Assembly (NCBI RefSeq): GCF_900129375.1
Contig: NZ_FQVN01000003.1
Location: forward strand, 744,001 to 808,000
DNA: 64,000 nt
Origin: Streptoalloteichus hindustanus
GTDB lineage: Bacteria > Actinomycetota > Actinomycetes > Mycobacteriales > Pseudonocardiaceae
Direction of reading: 5' to 3'
A program made the translations under genes and the position numbers. Below are positions 7,787 through 16,719 of this stretch, in pieces. A model generated the notes under the pieces. The model saw only the letters and a list, made by a program, of their open reading frames with translations. It ran no database searches and was not told where the DNA came from. Numbering within the stretch: position 1 is the stretch's first letter; each line of letters opens with the position of its first letter.

Positions 7787-8920
7787 TCACCTGAGCAGAC
7801 GCGCCAGCCGGTCAGCGTGGTCCGCCCAGCGCCACCGGGTCGACACCCACTCCCGACCGGCGGCCCCCATGCCGCGCGCCCGTTCGGGGTCGGACAGCAG
7901 GCCGCCCACCGCCTCGGCCACCTCCACCACCGAACACCCGTCGACCACGTGACCGGTCACCCCGTCGCGCACCGTCTCGGGCGCTCCGCCGGAGCGCCCG
8001 GCGACCACCGGCAGACCCGTCGCCGACGCCTCCAGGAAGACGATCCCGAGCCCCTCGACGTCCAGTCCCCCGCCCCGCGTGCGGCACGGCATGGCGAACA
8101 CGTCCCCCGTCGCGTAGTGCGCGGGGAGCTCGGACCACGGGACGGGGCCGGTGAACACGACAGCATCGTCCACATTGGACTGTTCCGCCATCCGCTCCAA
8201 CCGGTTCCGGTACCGCCCGCCGCCGACGAGCAGCAGAACGGCGCCCGGCACCTCCCGCCGGATGAGCGGCAGCGCCCGCACCAACGCGTCCTGCCCCTTC
8301 CTGGGCACCAGACGGGAAACGCACACGACCACCGGCCGGTCCGCGAGCCCGTACCGGCGCCGCAGCTCCGCCCGCGCGGCGTCGTCGGGCCGGAACACGT
8401 CGGTGTCCACACCGGACGGCAGGTGCTCCAACGCCGTCATCGGGCCGAAGGCGGCGGCGAACCGGGACCGCGTGTACCGGCTGACGAAGGTCACGACGTC
8501 CGAGGTCTCGCCGATGTGGCGCAGGGCCCGCCGCGCGCCCGGCACCATGGACCACCCGACCTCGTGGCCGTGGGTGCACGACACGACGTGCGCCGCGCCC
8601 GCCCGACGCAACGGCGCGGCGAGCAACGCCAACGGGGCCGCCGCGCCGAACCACACCGTCGTGCACCGCTCGCTCCGCAGCACCTCACGCGCACGCCGCA
8701 ACACCTCGGTCGTGGGCAACATCAGCGGCCCTGGATGCCGCACCACGGGGAACGGCTGCTCGGCGTCGAACTCCGGGTGCGCGCCGGACACGCCCTCCCA
8801 CGACGGCGCGTACACCACCAGGTCGTCCGCCGGGAGTCGACGGGCCAACGCGTGCAGATACGCCTGAATCCCACCAGGACGCGGCGGAAAGTCGTTGGTC
8901 ACGAGCAGCGTGCGGCCCAT
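7787..8920 (-). CDS. pimB: GT4 mannosyltransferase, PimB type
   Basis: 377-residue GT-B glycosyltransferase of family GT4. TNDFPPRPGGIQAYL holds the N-terminal glycine loop. CVSRLVPRKGQD and EGLGIVFLEASATGLPVV (E-x7-E nucleotide-sugar motif) form the C-terminal donor site. The sequence is closest in style to Mtb Rv2188c, which adds the second mannose (from GDP-mannose) to phosphatidylinositol mannoside at the cytoplasmic face of the membrane. The neighbouring NlpC/P60 gene matches Mtb order. The ATG start is preceded by TACGCT plus 7 bases, which suggests a leaderless mRNA. Confidence 0.88.
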   Translation of the reverse strand: MGRTLLVTNDFPPRPGGIQAYLHALARRLPADDLVVYAPSWEGVSGAHPEFDAEQPFPVVRHPGPLMLPTTEVLRRAREVLRSERCTTVWFGAAAPLALLAAPLRRAGAAHVVSCTHGHEVGWSMVPGARRALRHIGETSDVVTFVSRYTRSRFAAAFGPMTALEHLPSGVDTDVFRPDDAARAELRRRYGLADRPVVVCVSRLVPRKGQDALVRALPLIRREVPGAVLLLVGGGRYRNRLERMAEQSNVDDAVVFTGPVPWSELPAHYATGDVFAMPCRTRGGGLDVEGLGIVFLEASATGLPVVAGRSGGAPETVRDGVTGHVVDGCSVVEVAEAVGGLLSDPERARGMGAAGREWVSTRWRWADHADRLARLLR

Positions 8921-8954
8921 CTGGGCGAGCGTAACGCCCGGGTCGTTGGGCCGG

Positions 8955-10325
8955 TCAGCGGAAGGCGGCCACCAGGTGCCGGCGCCAGCTGTCGAGCAGG
9001 TCGGCGCGCCGGACGCCGAGTTCCTCCGTCAAGATACTGTCCATTGTGGACGTACCAGTCGGGCCGGCGGCGGCGATCCTCCGGTACAGCCGCACCAACT
9101 GCTGCTCCCCGAACCGCGTGGTCAGGTGGACCGCGAACGACCAGGCCCGCTGGTAGGCCAGGTCGAGCTGGTCGCCGCCGGCCTGGAAGTCCCGGTTGGC
9201 CGGCAGGTCGTCGGGCAGGGCGCCGGCCCGGACGCCGCGGGCCAGCGCGGGCGCGGCCTGCGCCGGCGAGAGCCCGCTGTCGCGGTACCCGACGTAGTCG
9301 GCGAATCCCTCCGTCAACCACATCGGCGCGCCGTCGACGGTGACGCCGCGTGCGGCGACGTGCGTGATCTCGTGCCGGAGCACGACCCGGAGCGGGGTCG
9401 GGGACAGCCTCGCGGCCGTGCGCGGGTTGATGACCACGCGGGCGCCCTCCACCGTTCCGGCGCGGGTGTCCACCCGGTCGGCCACCGCGACCGCCGCGAT
9501 GCCGTCGAGCGAGAAGTCCGGCCCCACCATGGCCTGCAGCTCCGCCGGCGACTCCGGCAGCAGCACGACCACCTGCTCCGGCCAGGCGGCGCCCCACACC
9601 TCGCTCACCGCGGCGACGGCTCCGTCGAGCTCCCTGCCCACGGCCGCGGCCAACGCCTCGTTGCCCGGATGCCCGACCACCAGCCCGTGCCGCGTCCGCA
9701 GCCAGCGGCAGGGACCGAAGTCCCACGGCCCACGCCAGGTGCGCCGGCCCTGCGGCTCCAGGGCGGTGTCGGAGACGAGGAACCAGTCGGAGCCCCGCCG
9801 CGCGAACAGGTACCCCAGGGACCGGGTCGTCGGGGTGGTGTCCACACCCTCGAAGGCGTAGCGCAACTCCACCTTCGGCGCCCACAACTCGTCGGCGGCG
9901 GGAACACCGGCCGGCAACGCGGGCGGCGGCAGCGACTGCCCCGCGTCGAGGGTGTAGCGCCACTCGCCGAACACCAGATCGCCGAGGTTGTCGAACATGG
10001 CGCGTTGCGCGGCGCGGAAACCGGCCTCCCCCACGGGGTCCACCGTGTTGAGGAACGCCGCCTCGTCGCGGCGCAGCACCGCGCTGGACCGCCGTTCCAA
10101 CAGCTCGCGGACGGCGTCGGCGCGTTCGTCGCGCCCGATCGAGGGCGCGTGGGAGGCTCCGCCGAGAGCTTCCCAGGGGGCCGGACGCCCACTCGTCAGC
10201 GCGGTGTCCCCGGGGCCGGGGGTGGACGTGCCCGCCGAGGGCACCGAGACCAGGACGAGGCCGGCCAGCAGCGTCAGCGCGACGAGCGCCACCAGCCATC
10301 CCCGGAACCGGCCCATGTCGGCCAT
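8955..10325 (-). CDS. membrane-anchored gluzincin-like metallopeptidase
   Basis: 456 residues. A signal anchor (residues about 9-30, GWLVALVALTLLAGLVLVSV) precedes an extracellular region. The zinc motif HEITH in VVLRHEITHVAARG and the downstream WLTEGFADYVGY glutamate are typical of gluzincins (peptidase MA family). The N-terminal half (70-230) looks like a binding or NTF2-like domain. The start is taken at ATG 10325 because TACGAT lies six bases upstream (leaderless pattern). The substrate is unknown; it lies between pimB and an NlpC/P60 hydrolase gene, which hints at an envelope role. Confidence 0.75.
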   Translation of the reverse strand: MADMGRFRGWLVALVALTLLAGLVLVSVPSAGTSTPGPGDTALTSGRPAPWEALGGASHAPSIGRDERADAVRELLERRSSAVLRRDEAAFLNTVDPVGEAGFRAAQRAMFDNLGDLVFGEWRYTLDAGQSLPPPALPAGVPAADELWAPKVELRYAFEGVDTTPTTRSLGYLFARRGSDWFLVSDTALEPQGRRTWRGPWDFGPCRWLRTRHGLVVGHPGNEALAAAVGRELDGAVAAVSEVWGAAWPEQVVVLLPESPAELQAMVGPDFSLDGIAAVAVADRVDTRAGTVEGARVVINPRTAARLSPTPLRVVLRHEITHVAARGVTVDGAPMWLTEGFADYVGYRDSGLSPAQAAPALARGVRAGALPDDLPANRDFQAGGDQLDLAYQRAWSFAVHLTTRFGEQQLVRLYRRIAAAGPTGTSTMDSILTEELGVRRADLLDSWRRHLVAAFR

Positions 10326-10407
10326 TGCCGCATCGTAAAGGTCCACGGGCACCCCATGGGGTCACCCGCCCCCCACCGGCATCGCGACCCAGGGCTCGAT
10401 GACACGA

Positions 10408-10440
10408 CGGGCCGGCATCCCGGGGAGGGATGCCGGCCCG
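10408..10440 (-). terminator. terminator of the NlpC/P60 gene
   Basis: Perfect 14-bp GC-rich stem with loop GGGGA, 35 bases after the stop codon of the cell-wall hydrolase gene. Confidence 0.8.
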
Positions 10441-10474
10441 GTCGCGAGCGATCGGCGTGGCGTTCCGCTGGTCG

Positions 10475-11512
10475 TCAGACGCGCCGCGCGGCGTAGAACT
10501 GCTGGGTGTCCAGCGAGGAGACCTTGACCACGTCGCCCTCGGTGGGCGCGTGGACGAACTTGTTGTCGCCCACATAGATGCCCATGTGGTTGTTGTTGTT
10601 CGTGAACACCATGTCGCCCGGCTGCAGCTGGCTGCGGGAGACCGGCGAGCCCTCGTTGATCAGGCCGTAGGTGGCGCGGTTCTTGAGCTGCACGCCCACC
10701 TGGCGGAAGGCGTAGACGACCAGGCCGGAGCAGTCGAAGGTGTCCGGACCGGTGGCACCCCACACGTAGGACTTGCCGCGCTGCCTCAGGGCGACCTGGA
10801 GGGCCTCGTAACCCTTGCCGCTGCCCGGGCCGACGTTGACCTCTTCGCCGGTGCTCCTCCGCGCGGCCTTCTCGGCGGAGGTGAGCCGGTTGGCCTGCTC
10901 CTTGGCCTGGTTGACCTTGGCGTCCAGCTCCTGCTTGCGCTTGGCCAGGTCGGCCTCGATCTTGGCGGCGTCCTCGGCGGCCTTGGTCGCCTTGGTCTGC
11001 GCCTCCTTGGCCTTCCGCTCGGCCTCCTCGCTCTGCGCCTTCACGCCGGCGAGCTTGTCCAACGCCTGCTTGTTGTCGTTGGCCAACAGCTCCAGCGCGG
11101 ACATCTGGTCGAGGAAGTCCTGCGGCGAGTCGCTGACCAGCAGCGCCGACAGCTGGTTGAACCGGGCGCCCTGGAACGAGGCGTTGGTCAGCTTGTCGAC
11201 CTGGACGCGGAACTCCGCCTCCTTGGCCTTGGCCTGCTCGACGTCCTTGCCGAGCTGCTGGACGTCGGCGGTCGCCTTCTCCTGCTCGGCCTTCCTGGCG
11301 CCGAGGTCGTCCTTGGCCTTGTGCCACTGCTCCGCGGCGGCCTCGGCCTCCTTGCTCAGCTCGTTGAGCTTCTTGACCGCCTCCGAGGCGTTGTTGTTCG
11401 GGGTCGGCTGGGGGTCGGCATGGGCCACGGGTGCCACGAGACTCGCGGCGGCCGCCACCGCCGTGGCCGTCAGTGCCCCGCGCAGAGTGCGCTTCAGTCG
11501 TTGCGACGCCAC
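10475..11512 (-). CDS. secreted NlpC/P60 peptidoglycan hydrolase
   Basis: 345 residues: Sec signal peptide ending near AHA-D (about residue 32), a long Ala/Glu/Lys-rich coiled coil (40-225) and a C-terminal NlpC/P60 domain. The catalytic Cys is in TFDCSGL, the His in NNHMGIYVG, and a third residue in FVHAP. The family cleaves the D-Glu-mDAP bond of peptidoglycan stems, and the coiled coil resembles the autoinhibitory or FtsEX-interacting arm of RipA/Rv2190c-like proteins. The GTG start is at 11512. A c-di-AMP riboswitch occupies its leader, so expression is probably tied to osmotic or cell-wall signalling. Confidence 0.92.
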   Translation of the reverse strand: MASQRLKRTLRGALTATAVAAAASLVAPVAHADPQPTPNNNASEAVKKLNELSKEAEAAAEQWHKAKDDLGARKAEQEKATADVQQLGKDVEQAKAKEAEFRVQVDKLTNASFQGARFNQLSALLVSDSPQDFLDQMSALELLANDNKQALDKLAGVKAQSEEAERKAKEAQTKATKAAEDAAKIEADLAKRKQELDAKVNQAKEQANRLTSAEKAARRSTGEEVNVGPGSGKGYEALQVALRQRGKSYVWGATGPDTFDCSGLVVYAFRQVGVQLKNRATYGLINEGSPVSRSQLQPGDMVFTNNNNHMGIYVGDNKFVHAPTEGDVVKVSSLDTQQFYAARRV

Positions 11513-11540
11513 GTCGCGCGTAACTCCTTCGTCCTCCGCG

Positions 11541-11662
11541 ACCGCCTACCGGGTTAGCTGACGGGTTCGGGCCGGACACGCCCTACCAGCAGGACGTGGT
11601 CGACACGCCCGGACCGGATTCACCCCTGGGGGTTTGGGTCCCCGGTTCGGCTCCCCGACTAG
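11541..11662 (-). promoter_or_regulatory. ydaO/yuaA c-di-AMP riboswitch
   Basis: Minus-strand leader with the hallmark conserved segments in order: GGGGAGCCGAACCGGGG, GGGGTGAATCCGG, GGTAGGGCG, CCGAACCCGTCAGCTAACC and GGTAGGCGG. This RNA class binds cyclic di-AMP and in actinobacteria typically precedes NlpC/P60 and Rpf genes, exactly as here (29 bases to the start codon). High c-di-AMP normally switches expression off. Confidence 0.9.
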
Positions 11663-11726
11663 CCGATTCGGCGGTGACTCGCGTCGTCGACCACCATGAT
11701 CGACTGCTCGCCGCGAGGTCTCGGCT

Positions 11727-11755
11727 AGGTTACGAAACGTGAGCCTCCCCGTCCA
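11727..11755 (-). promoter_or_regulatory. candidate promoter for the riboswitch-controlled gene
   Basis: TGGACG (11750-11755) and TAACCT (11727-11732) on the minus strand are separated by 17 bp and lie upstream of the riboswitch. Confidence 0.45.
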
Positions 11756-11840
11756 CCACCGGGGGTCGAAAAATCGCGAAAACGTGGCCGAGACATCGTT
11801 CGGGGTACTGGCGACTCCGGACTGTGTCTGGTTTTGGGAC

Positions 11841-12110
11841 TCAGCTCACCTGCTGTTGTGACCGCTCGGCGCTTCCGGCCGACCGTTCGGCGCTTGGCCG
11901 GTGACCGTCCGACGATGCCCCGATCTCGCCCTCCGACCGGGCGATCAACCGGAGGTGGGGCGCCTTCGCCTGCGGCGTCGGAACACCACCGGCCCGACCC
12001 GGGTCGTCGGCCGCGACCGCACCGACGGGTGGCGCGCCGAGCAGCAGGGTGATCACGCAGCCCCGGCAGGCGTCCCCCCGCACCACACACGTGTCGCAGT
12101 CGACGATCAC
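11841..12110 (-). CDS. small Cys-rich (zinc-ribbon-like) protein
   Basis: 89 residues. The N-terminus carries two CxxC pairs (Cys5/Cys8 and Cys15/Cys18; CDTC ... CRGC) in a conserved-looking segment, VVRGDACRGCVITLLLG. This would suit a metal-binding knuckle. The rest is low-complexity Ala/Gly/Ser/Glu. The GTG start at 12110 is chosen for the GAGGAG ribosome-binding site eight bases upstream. Similar short proteins occur in actinobacteria, but I know no function. It is followed on the same strand by the NlpC/P60 leader. Confidence 0.65.
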   Translation of the reverse strand: MIVDCDTCVVRGDACRGCVITLLLGAPPVGAVAADDPGRAGGVPTPQAKAPHLRLIARSEGEIGASSDGHRPSAERSAGSAERSQQQVS

Positions 12111-12506
12111 CGCTGACTCCTCTCCACGGGCGGGCGATCCGGGTGGCGCCGGCACGGACGCGGCCAACCTATCGCACACCTGTTCGAACCGCGAGCGCCA
12201 CCGACCGGGCGCCGGAATGGGTTTACCCACGTCAAAGGGGGGATGCCGACCCATTCGCGCAGGGAGATCCGCCGGAAAGCCAGACCGGCTGGCCGCCATT
12301 CAGGTGCCAGTCGAAGCCAACGCCGATCACCGGGCCGCCGCACTTCCTCCGTTCGGCGCCCTTCCGGGTCTCGGCGCCCCGTTTCCGGTGCGACCACAGT
12401 GCTCGCGTCACCGATGGAGTGGTTGCGCCCACCCGTTTTCGGGTGACTCTCCCCAACTGCCCGTGTCTGTCCGCGGGTATCCGCGTCTATCTGCGACTGC
12501 GTGTGA
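12111..12506. other. non-coding stretch upstream of copy D
   Basis: No convincing gene on either strand. Contains a small CACCCG/CGGGTG hairpin with TTTT loop (12431-12446). Otherwise I see nothing definable. Confidence 0.5.
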
Positions 12507-12615
12507 CTATCCACAGTCACCCGTTTTCCTCCACAGGGAACGGGTGACGGCGTGATCCCGCGCAAGATCGGCAGTAGGCTGGAGCGGGGCTCGCCCCCCA
12601 GGGCGGGTGGGGGCT
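12507..12615 (+). repeat. dispersed element, copy D (degenerate boxes)
   Basis: CTATCCACA (12507-12515), 11-bp spacer, TCCTCCACA (12527-12535), exactly 37 bp, AGTAGGCT (12573-12580) and the GC-rich hairpin core to 12615. The second box lies in the loop of a 10-bp inverted repeat (12516-12525 with 12539-12548). It points toward the 3' end of the NYN-domain gene. Confidence 0.7.
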
Positions 12616-12777
12616 CCGAGAGAGGACCGGCGGACCGGGCGGGGCGTTGAGCTGGTCGCGGAACCGGGGCCGGCGCAGTCGCGTCCAGGTTGGACACACG
12701 CCCCCAAGGCCACAGTGGACAGTCAGAAGTGGACGATCGGGAACCCGGTGCGGGGCGCCGATCCACGGCCGCCGGAG

Positions 12778-14259
12778 TCAGACGCGGCCCAGGCGAGCGA
12801 GCAGCACCGAGGACGGAACCGGGTGGGCGCCCCGGCGGCGCACCGAGTCCGCCACGGCGCGGTCCGAGGTCACCACCACGACCGGCCGGCCCTCCGGCTC
12901 CGCCGTCACCAACGCGCGGATCACGTCGTCGGCCAGCACACCCGGGTCGCTGAACAACACCCGCACCCCCCGCGGCCCCGCGGCCGGCACGGCCACCACG
13001 CCGGCGCCGTCGAACACGACGGTCACCTCGGCCCCGGTGCGCGCGGCCAACGCCGCGAGCTGGTTCGCCAGCCGCTCCCGCTGGTCCGCCAGCGTCAGCT
13101 CCGGATAACCCGTCTTGGTCACGTTGTAGCCGTCGACCACCACGTGCACCGACGGCAACGCGAGCAACCGGTCGAGCGCGGCCGGGTCCTCGACGCGCCC
13201 CACCGTGCCCTGGGCCGCCGTGGCCCCCCGCACCAGGTCCGCCGGCCGCGGCCCACTGCCGCCGAGCGCCAGTTCCCGCCGCAGCCCGGTGACCGCGCCG
13301 GCCAACGTGTCCACCAGCAACGCCAACCGCACCTCGTCGGCCTGGCGCGCCTCCCGGGCCGACTGGCGGGCCACCTCGGCGTCCACCTCGGCCCTGGCCG
13401 CCCTGGCCCGCTCGACCTCGGCGCGTTCCCGCTCCCGATCCCGCTCGGCGGCCAACGCCCGCTCGGTGGCCGCCGCCGCGGCCTGCGCCCGGTCCAGCTC
13501 CGCGCGGGCCGCCTCGGCGTCGTCCCTGGCCTGCCGCAGCCGCACGCCCTGCTCCCGCAGCCGCCGGCGCAGCCGCTCCAGCTCGGTCTCCCCCTCCGCG
13601 CGCACCCGCTCCGCGGCGCCCCGCGCCTCGGCGAGCTCGGCCCGCAGCCGGTCCACCTCCGCCGCGAGCTTGTCCGCCCGCGCCACGGCGGAGTCCCGCT
13701 CGGCCCGCAGCTGGGCGTCCTCGGCGCGCCGGGCGACCACCTCGACGTGGTTCAGGGCCGCGCGGTCGCCCGACAACACGCCGGCGGCGGCCGCGGCCAC
13801 CGGATCGGGCGCGGCGGCGTCCAACGCCTCGGGGCGGTGCTCCCTGGCCCACTCCGTCACGGCGACGCGGAACGCGGAGGACTCCCGCAACGCGTTCAGC
13901 AGCGGCCCGGCGCCCAGCCGGGCCCGCTTGGCCGGCGCGAACCGGGCCACCGGTCGCACCGACGCGGGCACGTCCGCACGCGCCATGCCACCGACGGCGG
14001 CCGCGGCGATCTCGGCCAGCCGGGCCCGCACCTGCTCCGGCAGCGCGGCCCAGTCCAGGCCGTGCCCCTCCGCCTGCCCCTCCGCCGTCTCCCCCACCGG
14101 CTCCCGTGCGGTCCGTCCGCCCGGCGCCGCCGACCGGTCCCCAGCGTCCTCCACCGCACCGGCCACAGGGGAGGCCGGGGCGGGCGCACTGTCCTCGCTG
14201 GACGGACCCGCGCTCTCCGACGGCCGTGCCGAGCCGGGTTCCGGTGACTGGGGTATCAC
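12778..14259 (-). CDS. NYN (YacP-like) domain RNA-binding protein
   Basis: 493 residues. An acidic, Pro-rich N-terminus (1-70) is followed by a helical region, a long Arg/Glu/Ala coiled coil (about 190-320) and a C-terminal NYN domain. That domain starts VHVVVDGYNVTKTGYP and ends VVVVTSDRAVADSVRRRGA, with acidic residues at the PIN-like active site (D in VDGYN, D in FDGAG, SDRAV). YacP/Rae1-type NYN proteins are ribonucleases. The GTG start at 14259 follows TAGCCT by six bases, suggesting a leaderless transcript. It is divergent from the exonuclease gene next door. Confidence 0.85.
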   Translation of the reverse strand: MIPQSPEPGSARPSESAGPSSEDSAPAPASPVAGAVEDAGDRSAAPGGRTAREPVGETAEGQAEGHGLDWAALPEQVRARLAEIAAAAVGGMARADVPASVRPVARFAPAKRARLGAGPLLNALRESSAFRVAVTEWAREHRPEALDAAAPDPVAAAAAGVLSGDRAALNHVEVVARRAEDAQLRAERDSAVARADKLAAEVDRLRAELAEARGAAERVRAEGETELERLRRRLREQGVRLRQARDDAEAARAELDRAQAAAAATERALAAERDRERERAEVERARAARAEVDAEVARQSAREARQADEVRLALLVDTLAGAVTGLRRELALGGSGPRPADLVRGATAAQGTVGRVEDPAALDRLLALPSVHVVVDGYNVTKTGYPELTLADQRERLANQLAALAARTGAEVTVVFDGAGVVAVPAAGPRGVRVLFSDPGVLADDVIRALVTAEPEGRPVVVVTSDRAVADSVRRRGAHPVPSSVLLARLGRV

Positions 14260-14343
14260 CCTCCCAGGCTAGTGCGCGCTGACCTGGCCGAGCGATCCGG
14301 CGAGCGTCGTGGTGTCGGTGCCCCGGCCTAGGGTGTGGCCGCC

Positions 14344-16062
14344 ATGGACCCGTCCCCGACCACCGCCGCCCAGCTCTCCTTCGACGAACTCGGCTCGCCG
14401 CTGCGCGAGACGACCTTCGTCGTGGTCGACCTGGAAACCACCGGTGGGCGCGCCGACGAGGACGCGATCACCGAGATCGGCGCGGTGAAGGTGCGGGGCG
14501 GCGAGGTGGTCGGCGAGTTCGCCACCCTGGTCGACCCCGGGCGCGGCATCCCGCCGACGATCGTGGCGCTGACCGGGATCACCCAGGCGATGGTCGCCGA
14601 CGCGCCGACGATGGACACGGTCCTGCCGGCCTTCCTGGAGTTCGCCGCCGGCGCGGTGCTGGTCGCGCACAACGCGGGCTTCGACGTGACCTTCCTGCGC
14701 GCGGCCTGCGAACGGCTCGGCTACCCGTGGCCGAAGCCCCCGGTGCTGTGCACGGTCCGGCTGGCCCGTCGCGTGTTGACCAGGGACGAGGCCCCGAGTT
14801 GCAAGCTCTCCGCCCTGGCCCGGCTGTTCCGCGCGGGGACCGAGCCCGTGCACCGGGCGTTGGCCGACGCCCGTGCCACGGTGGACGTCCTGCACGGCCT
14901 GCTGGAACGCGTGGGGCCGCTCGGCGTGCACTCCCTGGAGGAGTTGCTCGCCTTCCTGCCCGAGGTCACCCCGGCCCAGCGCCGCAAGCGGGAACTGGCC
15001 GCCCACCTCCCGAACTCCCCCGGCGTCTACCTCTTCCGTGGGCCGCGCGAGGAGGTCCTGTACGTCGGGACCGCGTCCGACCTGCGGCGGCGGGTGCGCC
15101 AGTACTTCACGGCGAGCGAGGGCCGGCGGCGCGTGCGGGAGATGGTCGGCATCGCCGAACGGGTCGACGCGGTGGAGTGCGCGCACGCGCTGGAGGCCGA
15201 GGTCCGGGAACTCCGCCTGCTCGCCGCGCACCAGCCCCGGTACAACCGGCGGTCGAAGTTCCCGCACCGGGCCTGGTGGGTCGTGTTGACCGACGAGGCG
15301 TTCCCCCGGCTGTCCGTGGTGCGCGCGCCCCGGCCGACCGCGCTCGGCCCGTTCTCCTCCCGCAACGCCGCGACCGAGGCCGTGGAGGCGTTGCAGGACG
15401 TGGTCCCGGTCCGGCGCTGCACGACGCGGATCTCCGCGCGGCGGCCCGACGGCCGGCCCTGCGCGCTGGCCGAACTCGGCCGTTGCGGCGCACCGTGCGC
15501 GGGGAGGCAGAGCGTCGAGGAGTACTCGCCGGCCGTGCGACTGCTGGCCGACCTGCTCGCCGGCCGGTCCGACGAACCCCTGGTCCGGTTGCGGCGGCAG
15601 GTCGAACACCTCGCCGAGGCCGAACGATTCGAGGACGCCAGCGCCCGGCGGGACCGCCTGGTGGGCCTGCTCCGGGCGCTGACCCGGGGCCAGCGGCTCG
15701 CCGCGGTGGCCGCCGTGCCCGAGTTGGTCGCGGCCCGCCCGGACGGCGAGGGCGGGTGGGAGCTGGCGGTGGTGCGCCACGGGCGGCTCGCCGCGGCCGG
15801 CGTGGCCCGGCGGGGTGTTCCCCCGATGCCCGTCGTCGACGCCCTCCAGGCCGGCGCCGAGACCGTCCTGCCCGGCGACGGGCCGCTGCGGGGCGCGCCG
15901 GCCGACGAGGTCGCGGTGGTCCGCCGCTGGCTGGTCCGCCCGGGGACGCGGCTGGTGCGGTGCGGCGAGCCGTGGCGGGAGCCGGCCAGGGGCGCGGCGG
16001 CCTGGCAGGACTGGCTGGATCGGGCGACGGCGGGCGCCGCCGGTTACGCCGCCGCCGACTGA
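14344..16062 (+). CDS. DEDDh exonuclease fused to a GIY-YIG (Cho/UvrC-like) nuclease
   Basis: 572 residues. The N-terminal exonuclease domain (about 18-195) is related to the DNA polymerase III epsilon subunit, with VVVDLETTG (Exo I), HNAGFDVTFL (Exo II) and HRALADARAT (Exo III, DEDDh). It is followed by a GIY-YIG domain from GVYLF to VLYVGTASDLRRRVRQYF. The combination matches Mtb Rv2191. A role in repair (excision plus trimming) is inferred. I prefer ATG 14344 because TAGGGT ends ten bases upstream, which would place the transcript start close to it; a GTG nine bases earlier is possible. Confidence 0.9.
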   Translation: MDPSPTTAAQLSFDELGSPLRETTFVVVDLETTGGRADEDAITEIGAVKVRGGEVVGEFATLVDPGRGIPPTIVALTGITQAMVADAPTMDTVLPAFLEFAAGAVLVAHNAGFDVTFLRAACERLGYPWPKPPVLCTVRLARRVLTRDEAPSCKLSALARLFRAGTEPVHRALADARATVDVLHGLLERVGPLGVHSLEELLAFLPEVTPAQRRKRELAAHLPNSPGVYLFRGPREEVLYVGTASDLRRRVRQYFTASEGRRRVREMVGIAERVDAVECAHALEAEVRELRLLAAHQPRYNRRSKFPHRAWWVVLTDEAFPRLSVVRAPRPTALGPFSSRNAATEAVEALQDVVPVRRCTTRISARRPDGRPCALAELGRCGAPCAGRQSVEEYSPAVRLLADLLAGRSDEPLVRLRRQVEHLAEAERFEDASARRDRLVGLLRALTRGQRLAAVAAVPELVAARPDGEGGWELAVVRHGRLAAAGVARRGVPPMPVVDALQAGAETVLPGDGPLRGAPADEVAVVRRWLVRPGTRLVRCGEPWREPARGAAAWQDWLDRATAGAAGYAAAD

Positions 16063-16194
16063 GCGGGCGCCGCTGCGCAGGCGCCGCTGCGCTGCGTCGA
16101 TGCGCTGCGTCGATGCGGCACCGAGTCGGCGCGGTCTAGGATCACCGCACCGCAGGTCCCACCGACCGGACACCGCCGTCCCAGGAGGTCCCAG

Positions 16195-16482
16195 GTGATC
16201 AACGCGATCGTGCTGATCCACGCCGCCGCCGACCGCATCCCGGAGACGGCGCAGGCGATCGCCGACATCGAGGGCGTGACCGAGGTCTACTCGTGCGCGG
16301 GCGACGTCGACCTCATCGCCCTGGTCCGGGTGGCCGAGCACGAGGACCTCGCCGCGCTGGTCCCCGGTCGGATCAGCAAGGTGCCCGGTGTCCTGGGCAC
16401 CGACACCCACATCGCCTTCCGCTCCTACTCCCGCCGCGACACCGAGGCCACCTTCGCGATCGGCCTCGACGACGCCGACTGA
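16195..16482 (+). CDS. stand-alone Lrp/AsnC ligand-binding (RAM) domain protein
   Basis: 95 residues covering only the AsnC-type effector-binding domain, with no helix-turn-helix. Hallmarks are the N-terminal NAIVLIHAA strand, CAGDVDLIALVRV and the C-terminal GVLGTDTHIAFRSYS. Such proteins oligomerise and bind amino acids, and may partner with full Lrp-type regulators. The GTG start at 16195 is preceded by CAGGAGG. It follows the nuclease gene on the same strand after a 130-bp gap containing small tandem duplications. Confidence 0.85.
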   Translation: MINAIVLIHAAADRIPETAQAIADIEGVTEVYSCAGDVDLIALVRVAEHEDLAALVPGRISKVPGVLGTDTHIAFRSYSRRDTEATFAIGLDDAD

Positions 16483-16673
16483 GGCGCGCTCCGCCCGTTC
16501 CCGACGGCCCGCCCCGAACTCGCGGCGGGCGTTGTGGCGTCTGTCCTCAGAAGACGGGCGCGCCCGCGGAACCTTCGAGCTGTCGCGCCCGCACTGGGAT
16601 CACGGCCACGGCGTGCTTCCTGGCCACCGGCACTCCTTGTCAGCGACGTGAGCAAGCGCCCGCCCGCGCGGAG

Positions 16674-16719
16674 ATCACCGCGGGTTCGTCTTCCCGATCA
16701 CTGCGGGTTCGTCTTCCCA
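16674..16719. repeat. 23-bp tandem repeat, two copies
   Basis: The units 16674-16696 and 16697-16719 share the core GCGGGTTCGTCTTCCC and differ at only two positions. Confidence 0.8.

Noticed and set aside
12573-12619. Element core as the actinobacterial 6C RNA
   Set aside because: 6C RNA has two hairpins with C-runs in the loops; here the C-run is in the stem, so it does not fit.
12607-14247. Long plus-strand frame opposite the NYN-domain gene
   Set aside because: It is a shadow frame of the GC-rich minus-strand gene: Arg/Gly/Pro/His-rich with no family, and its start lies inside element D.
16674-16719. Candidate CRISPR repeat
   Set aside because: Two adjoining 23-bp units with no spacer between them; no cas genes anywhere in the window.
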